Shown here: positions 1 through 5,442 of the stretch, one piece after another | How the letters are laid out: the number at the start of each line of letters is the position of its first letter | How positions within the stretch are numbered: the stretch's first letter is position 1 | From: Fidelibacterota bacterium | Lineage (GTDB): Bacteria; Pseudomonadota; Alphaproteobacteria; Rhodospirillales; Rhodospirillaceae | Reading direction: 5' to 3' | Length of the DNA stretch: 11,353 bases | NCBI GenBank assembly: GCA_947473445.1 | Contig: CANJEU010000031.1 | Location: 1-11,353, forward strand | Position numbers and translations under genes: made by a program | The notes under the pieces: model-generated | Told to the model about the DNA's origin: nothing | What the model saw: the letters and a program-made list of their open reading frames with translations, nothing else | Databases searched by the model: none

Positions 1-648
1 GAGGATGGCCGACTGGGCAAGGTAATAGAGGAAGGGCGCGGCGATAATTGTCGCGGCTACGGCGGCGGCGCGCTCATTCTGCACCAGGCTCCAAAGATCC
101 GTCACGGGGGCGGCGAGCATGGTCCATGGCTGGGGCAGAAGGTCAGACTGTGCCGCCGGCGGAACGATCAACGCGGCCTGGGTGAGTTCGACGCCCGAGG
201 CGCGCAGGAAGGTCGCCCAGTCGCGCGCCGACGGTGGAACAGACCACCAGCGCGTCGCGGCTAGAAATCCGCTTTTCCAGACTTGCCCTTCGACGCCGTC
301 GGTCATTGCCGCCAAACGGTAGCCGTCAGCCATGGGCGGGCGGAAGAAAGTCTCGGGCCACACGCTGCAGCGCGCGGCCGGGAAGCCCGATGCGGCGATC
401 GCGGCTGCGGCGGCATCGCCGTCCCAGGCATAGACGCATGCGCGATTGCCCACCCACTGCACGGCGAATTGACTGGAGGGAAAAGGCGACCACTTTCGCA
501 CAAGCAGCCCCAACGCCAATTTACGCTTGGAGTCGGGCAGCGCCTGGGCCACCTCGAAAATATTCTGGTGGACGAAGCAGCGGCTGAGAATCCAGAAGGC
601 GCGTCTATCGGAGCCCGGCAATTCCGCCGTTGCTGTTGCTCCCTGCAT
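1..648 (-). CDS. gspL: GspL-like type II secretion protein, partial (C-terminus beyond the left edge)
   Basis: An open frame of 216 codons runs from an ATG at 648 to the window edge without a stop. GspL is a bitopic inner-membrane protein whose cytoplasmic N-terminal half binds the GspE ATPase and whose periplasmic part binds GspM. Here about 190 mostly soluble residues (with a VRKWSPFPSSQFAVQW stretch near 50-65 that resembles the GspL/PilN family) precede one hydrophobic segment at about 193-213 (AAAVAATIIAAPFLYYLAQS), the layout expected of GspL. The gene follows gspK directly, where gspL sits in most gsp operons. The ATG lies inside gspK, giving a 44-base overlap, and no clear Shine-Dalgarno precedes it, so translation is probably coupled to gspK; a later start is possible. 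The cytoplasmic part looks short for the family. The assignment rests more on position and topology than on a diagnostic motif; the periplasmic domain, which would settle it, is outside the window. Confidence 0.65.
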   Translation of the reverse strand, partial: MQGATATAELPGSDRRAFWILSRCFVHQNIFEVAQALPDSKRKLALGLLVRKWSPFPSSQFAVQWVGNRACVYAWDGDAAAAAIAASGFPAARCSVWPETFFRPPMADGYRLAAMTDGVEGQVWKSGFLAATRWWSVPPSARDWATFLRASGVELTQAALIVPPAAQSDLLPQPWTMLAAPVTDLWSLVQNERAAAVAATIIAAPFLYYLAQSAIL

Positions 649-1726
649 AAAGCGTTTCGGGGGCTGGGAAAGTGAGCTGCGGATCGAGCCCGTCAAGCGT
701 CCCGCGGTATTGCGAAGGGATTCGGAAAGCATAGTCCACCTGCCAGGGCTGGTTTTCGCTGCGAGCGACAAGGGTGAGGGAAATACGTGTGCGCTCGTTG
801 GTGCTGCGGTTGACGAAATCAATCGTCATGCAGTCGCCCGGCGAGACGCCGAAGAAGAAGGCTTCATTGGGAACGTTGACGTTCGCCGCTTCCATGAAAT
901 CGCGTGAATGACGGAAAGCGCGCTCCCGCCGCTGGGTGACGACGAACTTCGCGCCGTCTTCGGTCAATCCGGGCATATGCGTCAGAAGCGAGGCCTCGGG
1001 CGCGGTATTGGGATTGAATCCTGCCGTCTGACAGGTCGAGAAGATCGGCGCCTTGAGATTGTCTTCCCAGAGTTTAGGGACTTCATCCCAGCCAAGCACG
1101 TTTTGCGCTTCCATGGGTGTGATGAGGCGTGCGTTCGATGGCGGCAGCCGGCGTTGCCGCTCGTACTCGGGAAGTTCGGCGCCTGCGAGGCGGGTGAATT
1201 CGTCCTCATCCACCCAATCTTGCAAGGTGTCGGGCAGCTGATTGCGCAGCGCTTCGGGCACGTCATAGAAGGCCAGCAACCGGCGCAGCAGGGGCGGTGT
1301 GATGCGATTGAGGTTGACCAGCCCCCGTCCGTCTTGAATCTGGATCACGTAGTTTTTGTTGCTTTCGAGCACATAAGGACGGCGGTCGAAGGCGATGAAC
1401 TGCGAGGTCTCGGCGGTCGCCATACTCTGGAACATCACATCGTCGAGGCTCGGGCGCTCAAGGTCGCTGCCGACTTCCAACCCGCGATAGGTCAGGGGGC
1501 GGGTGGCAATGGCGTAAATGATTTCATTCTTGGCATCGGACAGGGCGATGTCGTCCTCGGAGCGGCTTCTCAATGTGCGCGCGTTCTCGATCGCGACCGT
1601 CACCCACGTATTGATCGCCGCCACGCCAAGTCCGAACAGCGCGATGATCCACAGCGTCAGGGCAAGGATAAATCCCCGCTCGGCAGAGTGCGCACGACGG
1701 CGCGGCTGTGAGGGTCGGAGCGACAA
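605..1726 (-). CDS. gspK: Type II secretion minor pseudopilin GspK
   Basis: A 373-residue protein with a short basic leader, a prepilin-type cleavage site after G18 and a hydrophobic helix (FILALTLWIIALFGLGVAA). Position +5 of the mature protein is Leu, not the Glu found in the other pseudopilins, which is the hallmark of GspK, the tip subunit that caps the pseudopilus with GspI and GspJ. Its large size also fits GspK. Family-typical stretches are QDWVDEDEF...GAELPEY (about 169-188) and GFNPNTAPEASLLTHMPGL (236-254), the helical insert region. C232 and C299 could form a disulfide in the periplasm. The start is TTG at 1726: an in-frame TGA lies two codons upstream and no ATG or GTG occurs before the prepilin motif, while AAGGA sits ten bases upstream. 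Unlike the rest of the cluster it is separated from the preceding gene, gspJ, by 190 bases. Its 3' end overlaps the gspL-like gene. Confidence 0.93.
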   Translation of the reverse strand: MSLRPSQPRRRAHSAERGFILALTLWIIALFGLGVAAINTWVTVAIENARTLRSRSEDDIALSDAKNEIIYAIATRPLTYRGLEVGSDLERPSLDDVMFQSMATAETSQFIAFDRRPYVLESNKNYVIQIQDGRGLVNLNRITPPLLRRLLAFYDVPEALRNQLPDTLQDWVDEDEFTRLAGAELPEYERQRRLPPSNARLITPMEAQNVLGWDEVPKLWEDNLKAPIFSTCQTAGFNPNTAPEASLLTHMPGLTEDGAKFVVTQRRERAFRHSRDFMEAANVNVPNEAFFFGVSPGDCMTIDFVNRSTNERTRISLTLVARSENQPWQVDYAFRIPSQYRGTLDGLDPQLTFPAPETLYAGSNSNGGIAGLR

Positions 1727-1783
1727 ACTTCAGGGATCCTTGTGCGTCGGCACGGTGCGAACGAGTAGGCACAGCGATGCGAC

Positions 1784-1898
1784 AAATTGTCAGGCAATTT
1801 CGGGGGGATCGTACTGGCGTGTCCGCCAGTGCAGGGAGTTAAATCATTGTCAGACCTGCCCGCCAAATCTTTGGAATTGCTTAATAAGCTGACAATTT
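1784..1898. repeat. Perfect 10-base inverted repeat bounding a 115-base segment
   Basis: The arms AAATTGTCAG (1784-1793) and CTGACAATTT (1889-1898) are exact reverse complements. A third copy of the core, ATTGTCAG, lies inside at 1846-1853. The arms are too short, and no direct duplication flanks them clearly enough, to call a transposable element; operator sites for a dimeric regulator are an equal possibility. Confidence 0.6.
1813..1830. repeat. Hairpin between gspJ and gspK
   Basis: ACTGGCG (1813-1819) and CGCCAGT (1824-1830) are perfect complements around the four-base loop TGTC. Read on the minus strand it is not followed by a run of T, so it does not look like an intrinsic terminator. 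It could slow or protect the gspJ transcript end, or be part of the larger palindromic cluster. Confidence 0.55.
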
Positions 1899-1916
1899 TC
1901 CCGGTCCGCCCCAGGG

Positions 1917-2537
1917 CTAGGGCGCGGGCGCTTCCGCGCCGAAAGGCGTGTCGCGGAATCGCAGTGGACGGCGGTGCGTGCCCCCAACGCTCGCCACCAG
2001 ATTAGCGGGGAAGCCGCTGCCCTTGGCGATTCGGATCAGCCACGGCGTCTGCGGGGCGCGGGGATCGTTCTGCGGCGGCCAAGCTTCGCGCCAATCCCCC
2101 GCGATGTCGCGATAGGCGAACGCGCCTTTGTCTCCCTCCCACGAGCCGATGACGATCGGATCGGTATTGTCTTCCTGATAGGTCAGGCTGGTGCGATCGT
2201 CCCGGCGCTCGTAGGTGATCGTCAGGGTGAACGGCACCGGCGTGCCCGCGCGCGCCTGCAGCGGGCGGGCCGTTAGGCCATGAAGCCGCTGGGGCTCGCC
2301 CACGAACATATGCGCGCGATCAGGATAGTCGGGCACGACACCGCGCAGCGGCTCAAGAAAGAGGCTCTGCTCGACGAGGGCCTCGTCCACCGACACAATC
2401 TTGTCTTGGACGCTGGTCCGGGCAGACAGAAGCAAGCCGAAGCCCTGCACCAGCACGACGGAGATCAGCCCCGTGATGACCAGAACAACCAACGCTTCCA
2501 GCAATGTAAAGCCGCGCGACGCGGAGCCCGGTCTCAC
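1917..2537 (-). CDS. gspJ: Type II secretion minor pseudopilin GspJ
   Basis: A 206-residue pseudopilin. The prepilin motif SRG-FTLLEALVVLVITGLI places cleavage and N-methylation by the prepilin peptidase GspO between G9 and F10, with the conserved Glu at +5 (E14). After the N-terminal helix comes a larger beta-rich globular part, ending in RPLRFRDTPFGAEAPAP. Size, order after gspI and the stretch WEGDKGAFAYRDIAGDWREAW fit GspJ, which forms the tip complex with GspI and GspK. The start is GTG at 2537, one base after the gspI stop, with the purine-rich GGGAGGGG upstream inside gspI, so the two are probably translationally coupled. The protein would sit in the inner membrane as a precursor and in the periplasmic pseudopilus after assembly. 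GspJ and GspI can be confused with each other by motif alone; length and order separate them here. Confidence 0.92.
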   Translation of the reverse strand: MRPGSASRGFTLLEALVVLVITGLISVVLVQGFGLLLSARTSVQDKIVSVDEALVEQSLFLEPLRGVVPDYPDRAHMFVGEPQRLHGLTARPLQARAGTPVPFTLTITYERRDDRTSLTYQEDNTDPIVIGSWEGDKGAFAYRDIAGDWREAWPPQNDPRAPQTPWLIRIAKGSGFPANLVASVGGTHRRPLRFRDTPFGAEAPAP

Positions 2538-2538
2538 C

Positions 2539-2982
2539 CTACGGCGCCCCTCCCAATATCTCCGGGCCCGACCCCTGGCGCAGGTTCTGGTAACCGACTT
2601 TGCGCATTCTGAATTCGAACCAGGGTAGCTCGTTCCGCGTCACCGAGACCGTGACGCCATAGAACCCGATTCGGAAACCTGACAGGGGCGTTCTGACAAG
2701 CGAGCCCTCCGGTGGCGGCGCGATGACGTCACTCGTCCACGAAATGCTGATTGTCTCATCGAGCGGCAACGTCCCTTCGGGCTCAGCCATGGGGTTGACC
2801 GGATCCATCAGTGCCAGCACCGATTGGGTCACCATGGACTGTTCGTTGGCTGCGCCGGCGCGCATCAACTGGTCGGACGATTGGGCAATAAACGAGACGA
2901 GGGGTATGAGGGCGAGCGCCATAACCGTCAGCGCCACGATCGCTTCAAGGAGTGTGAACCCCGCTGTGGACCGCGATGCCAT
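2539..2982 (-). CDS. gspI: Type II secretion minor pseudopilin GspI
   Basis: A 147-residue pseudopilin with a very short leader. Cleavage is expected after G8 (TAG-FTLLEAIVALTVMALALI), with Glu at +5 (E13) and a hydrophobic helix to about residue 30. The short soluble part contains the SISWTSDV stretch and a PWFEFRMRKVGYQ region near the C-terminus. In characterised systems GspI nucleates the pseudopilus tip together with GspJ and GspK. The ATG at 2982 follows the gspH TAA after three bases, and the stop is one base before the gspJ GTG, so it lies in the middle of a coupled run. Size and position are both as expected for the family. Confidence 0.91.
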   Translation of the reverse strand: MASRSTAGFTLLEAIVALTVMALALIPLVSFIAQSSDQLMRAGAANEQSMVTQSVLALMDPVNPMAEPEGTLPLDETISISWTSDVIAPPPEGSLVRTPLSGFRIGFYGVTVSVTRNELPWFEFRMRKVGYQNLRQGSGPEILGGAP

Positions 2983-2985
2983 GGG

Positions 2986-3519
2986 TTATTCCACCAATAC
3001 GGCGCGGCAGTGCGGTGGCTTCATATCGTAGGTATATTGAAGGCGCCCCACGGCCACCGATATCGTCCCGCCCGTGCAAAAGCCCGAGCCCATGAAGTAG
3101 ATCGGCGCCGCGGCCACCAATTCCCATCCCGCCGGGAGCGGAATCTTGGCAGGTGCGGCGTTAACCGGGGGAAGATGTTCGCGCGCATTGGGAAGAAGCG
3201 AGCGCGTCAGCATGCCTGGGTTCAGCGTCTCGCCAAAACCGCCGCGCTCCTGTTTGCGGACATCGCGGCCAGCCTCGGTATACGTGCCAAACAGGATCAT
3301 GTCGGTGTTTTCGCGCACCGCCGCGTAGGACAGACCGTTCAGCGTTTGTTCAAGCATGTCGCGCTGGGTGGCGAACTCGTAGCTCGAGGCCATGGTTCCC
3401 AAGCGCGGGAAAACAATCGCGCTCGTCATACTCATGATGACAAGAACGATCAGGATTTCGAGAAGCGTGAAACCGCTGGAAGCGCGCGCGCGAAGGGTCT
3501 GTGAATCAGGGAGCGGCAT
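2986..3519 (-). CDS. gspH: Type II secretion minor pseudopilin GspH
   Basis: A 177-residue pseudopilin that links the tip complex to the GspG fibre. The motif SSG-FTLLEILIVLVIMSMTSAIVFP puts prepilin cleavage after G16, with Glu at +5 (E21). The globular part carries an AAVRENTDMILFGTY stretch, like the 'AR...GQ..V' strand of GspH/FimT proteins, and two cysteines near the C-terminus (FCTGG and PHCRAV) that could pair in the periplasm. I chose ATG 3519, which overlaps the end of gspG by 14 bases and gives a leader of normal length. The frame is open further upstream (an ATG-type start at 3582), but that would place 21 extra residues inside gspG and a leader twice as long as in the sister pseudopilins. 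Confidence 0.91.
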   Translation of the reverse strand: MPLPDSQTLRARASSGFTLLEILIVLVIMSMTSAIVFPRLGTMASSYEFATQRDMLEQTLNGLSYAAVRENTDMILFGTYTEAGRDVRKQERGGFGETLNPGMLTRSLLPNAREHLPPVNAAPAKIPLPAGWELVAAAPIYFMGSGFCTGGTISVAVGRLQYTYDMKPPHCRAVLVE

Positions 3520-3988
3520 TGGCGATAGACTTCGGCAGGAGCCCGACATCGGCATTGATGTCTTCACCCCCGGCCTCGCCATCAGCGCCTAAACTGTAAA
3601 GTGCTACGCTGTTTCCGGTCAGCGGTTCGAATTGATACGGATTGCCCCACGGATCGGCGGGCAGATCTTCCGACAGATAGGGGCCCCTCCACTTGCGTGA
3701 GACGCGCTCGTCATCGGGTGCCTTCACCAACATGCCAAGGCCTTCGTCTTTCGTCGGGTAGCGGCCGATGTCTAACCGCATCGTATCGAGCGCGCTTTTC
3801 AACATGCGGCTTTGGGTCTCGGCGGTCGTTTGACGCGACGTGTCGACCCGCCCCATGAGCTGGGGACCAACCAAACCCGCAAGAAGACCGATGATGACCA
3901 GCACCACCAACATTTCGAGCAGTGTGAAGCCGCGGGACGCTGCGTGCGAGGCCCGGCCGATAGCGTGAATTTCGCCGACGTTTCGCAT
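3506..3988 (-). CDS. gspG: Type II secretion major pseudopilin GspG
   Basis: A 160-residue major pseudopilin, the repeating subunit of the periplasmic pseudopilus that pushes folded substrates through the outer-membrane secretin. Prepilin cleavage is expected after G20 (SRG-FTLLEMLVVLVIIGLLAGLVGP), with the Glu at +5 (E25) needed for N-methylation and assembly. Family signatures follow: YPTKDEGLGMLV (77-88), WRGPYL (100-105), DPWGNPYQF (112-120) and the acidic loop LGADGEAGGEDINAD (133-147), which in GspG binds calcium. The C-terminus is slightly extended (GLLPKSIANAAP) and lacks the Trp often found just after the calcium loop. The leader of 20 residues is long for a prepilin. Its ATG overlaps the gspF stop as TAATG, and its end overlaps gspH. 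Confidence 0.97.
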   Translation of the reverse strand: MRNVGEIHAIGRASHAASRGFTLLEMLVVLVIIGLLAGLVGPQLMGRVDTSRQTTAETQSRMLKSALDTMRLDIGRYPTKDEGLGMLVKAPDDERVSRKWRGPYLSEDLPADPWGNPYQFEPLTGNSVALYSLGADGEAGGEDINADVGLLPKSIANAAP

Positions 3989-5208
3989 TAGAGTGCTACC
4001 TGATTGACAGACGTGATTGCTAACATAATGGCCGCAACGATGCCACCGACGACGATGCCGATGAGCAGGATGGCCGCCGGTTCAAGGAACAGGAGGAACT
4101 GTTTCATGCGCTGGCGCGCCGTATCTTCGTAGAGAGCGGCCAGCGATTTCAGCATCGTCGGCAGCTCGCCCGATTCTTCGCCCACCTGAATCAGGCTGAG
4201 GGCGGTATCGGAGAAGGCCTGCTGGCTTCCGATCGCCGCCGACAGCGATTGGCCGGCGCGCACAAGCTTGGAGGCCTGATCGAGTTTGTCTCGCAGACTC
4301 GAGAGCGTCACACCGTCGCGCGCAAGCTGCAAGCCTTTGATGAGATCGACGCCGTTGGACAGCATCGTTCCGAGCATCGAGGCCCAGCGCGCGACTTCGG
4401 CTTCCTTGAGCCAAACTCCGATCAGCGGCAGCCCGGCCAGGAACTCGCGCATTTGCGCCTGACGCGTAGGGCTCTTGAAAATAGAATACGCAAACCAGAC
4501 GAGTCCGCCGACGACCGCCAGCAGCAACAGCTTATTGGTACTGAGGAACATCCCCGTCTTGATCACCACCGCTGAAATCCAGGGCAGAGGTTCCTTGGCG
4601 TTGGCGACCATCGCCGAGAAACGCGGCACGACGACGATGAAAATGAAAATGACGGCGGTTGTGCCGGCGGTGATCAGAATGGCCGGATAGGTCAGTGCGT
4701 TGCGAATGTCCTGACGCATCTGGCGGTCGTAGGCCATCTGCGAGGCAGCGTCGTCGAGCGCCTGGCCCAAGTGACCGATCGCTTCCCCCGAGGCCGCGAG
4801 CTGGTTGACGTAGGGCGGAAGCGTGGGCATCGCCAGGGCCAGCGCATTGGTGAAGGTATCCCCGCCGCGCAGGCGCTTTTCCATGCCCGCAAACGCTTCG
4901 GCCAAAATGGGATGGCCGGCCTGATTTTTGAGCGTCCCGATTCCCTGGACCAAGGGAACGCCGGCTTTGAGCAGCAGGGCCAATTGCTTCAGGGCGAGGA
5001 TCCGGTCTTGCACCGAAGGTCCGCGCTGTCGGTTGAACAGGCCCGATTTGGCGCTTTGCGCCTTCACTGTCGCGGCGGCAATGCTGATGACCGTCAGCCC
5101 CTGACCTTCCAGCGTCCGCTGCGCGTCACGCTCGTGGTTGGCGTCCAGGCGTCCCGTGAGAACGCGGCCGCCGCCGTCAATGGCTTCATATTGAAATGAC
5201 TGGAACAT
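3988..5208 (-). CDS. gspF: Type II secretion inner-membrane platform protein GspF
   Basis: A 406-residue polytopic inner-membrane protein at the base of the type II secretion machine, contacting the GspE ATPase and GspL and driving pseudopilus assembly. The length is standard. Two tandem T2SSF domains lie at about 71-193 and 272-395; the first begins DRILALKQLALLLKAGVPL and the second contains LIQVGEESGELPTML, with the degenerate partner GEAIGHLGQAL in the first copy. Hydrophobic segments are at about 176-194, 226-242 and 373-398. The N-terminal FQYEAIDGGGRVLTGRLDA is the usual GspF/PilC opening. It is the first gsp gene of this cluster: gspC, gspD and gspE do not precede it. The ATG at 5208 has only a poor ribosome-binding site, and no convincing promoter was found in the 170 bases between it and the terminator of the preceding gene. 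Its stop overlaps the gspG start by one base. Confidence 0.97.
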   Translation of the reverse strand: MFQSFQYEAIDGGGRVLTGRLDANHERDAQRTLEGQGLTVISIAAATVKAQSAKSGLFNRQRGPSVQDRILALKQLALLLKAGVPLVQGIGTLKNQAGHPILAEAFAGMEKRLRGGDTFTNALALAMPTLPPYVNQLAASGEAIGHLGQALDDAASQMAYDRQMRQDIRNALTYPAILITAGTTAVIFIFIVVVPRFSAMVANAKEPLPWISAVVIKTGMFLSTNKLLLLAVVGGLVWFAYSIFKSPTRQAQMREFLAGLPLIGVWLKEAEVARWASMLGTMLSNGVDLIKGLQLARDGVTLSSLRDKLDQASKLVRAGQSLSAAIGSQQAFSDTALSLIQVGEESGELPTMLKSLAALYEDTARQRMKQFLLFLEPAAILLIGIVVGGIVAAIMLAITSVNQVAL

Positions 5209-5370
5209 TCGACTTTTGCCGCAGGTCTAGGCAGCCGGGAACATAACTCGAACCGGCGAGTTCGGCGGCTTACATGAATGTCAGTTTTAAAGCCCAGGGT
5301 GTGCTGCGGGCCCGTGTTTATCGGCCGGGCGGCACGCCCCGGATGTGGCGTCCGGAAAGGGCGGGCGGCA
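5209..5370. other. Leader region upstream of gspF
   Basis: This stretch separates the upstream terminator from the gspF start and must hold the promoter of the gspF operon if that operon is independent. I see no -35/-10 pair close to the sigma-70 consensus on the minus strand. Short palindromes are present, such as AACTCG-AACCGG-CGAGTT around 5246-5263 and CCGGA-TGTGGCG-TCCGG around 5339-5355, but none is followed by a T run. An alternative sigma factor, an activator-dependent promoter or read-through from the surface-protein gene are all open. Confidence 0.4.
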
Positions 5371-5403
5371 AAGAAAAAGGGAGGGTGATTTCTCACCCTC
5401 CCT
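5371..5403 (-). terminator. Intrinsic terminator of the exported Ser/Thr-rich protein gene
   Basis: AGGGAGGGTGA (5378-5388) and TCACCCTCCCT (5393-5403) form a perfect 11-base-pair stem around a four-base loop. Read on the minus strand the stem is followed by TTTTTCTT, a typical U tract. The orientation fits the gene ending at 5443 and would insulate it from gspF downstream. Confidence 0.88.
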
Positions 5404-5410
5404 CGATCTC

Positions 5411-5434
5411 TTTAAGTCGGCGAACCGACTTAAA
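5411..5434 (-). repeat. Hairpin with a UUCG loop just after the stop codon
   Basis: TTTAAGTCGG (5411-5420) and CCGACTTAAA (5425-5434) are exact complements around CGAA, which is UUCG in the minus-strand transcript. It lies eight bases past the stop of the exported-protein gene and eight bases before the terminator stem. With no T run of its own it is more likely a stabilising 3' structure than a terminator. Confidence 0.65.
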
Positions 5435-5442
5435 TTAGCTGA

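Larger units (their letters stand above)
1727..1916. other. 190-base gap inside the secretion operon, rich in inverted repeats
   Basis: This is the only sizeable gap in an otherwise tightly packed gspF-to-gspL cluster, and it is AT-richer than its flanks. It holds three copies of the octamer ATTGTCAG: plus-strand copies at 1786-1793 and 1846-1853 and an inverted copy at 1890-1897. The outer pair extend to a perfect 10-base inverted repeat, AAATTGTCAG (1784-1793) and CTGACAATTT (1889-1898). A second palindrome, AAATTG-TCAGG-CAATTT (1784-1800), overlaps the left arm, and a hairpin ACTGGCG-TGTC-CGCCAGT lies between them (1813-1830). No credible reading frame fills the gap. I cannot tell whether it is a regulatory region with an internal gspK promoter, an mRNA-processing structure or the remnant of a small palindromic element. 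Confidence 0.6.

Noticed and set aside
908..1711. 267-codon plus-strand open frame
   Set aside because: It lies antisense to gspK, which has clear family motifs. Its translation is Arg/Gly/His-rich with no recognisable domain, as expected from an antisense frame in GC-rich DNA.
1813..1830. Hairpin as a terminator between gspJ and gspK
   Set aside because: No T run follows on either strand, and termination here would cut off gspK and the gspL-like gene unless a new promoter follows, for which I found no good match.
1784..1898. Insertion sequence or MITE
   Set aside because: The inverted repeat is only 10 bases, there is no transposase frame, and I cannot see a convincing target-site duplication. 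Kept as a repeat and a question rather than a mobile element.
2824..3504. 226-codon plus-strand open frame
   Set aside because: Antisense to gspI and gspH, both with prepilin motifs; composition is that of a shadow frame.
3520..3582. Longer start for gspH
   Set aside because: It would add 21 residues encoded within gspG and give an over-long prepilin leader; ATG 3519 fits the sister genes.
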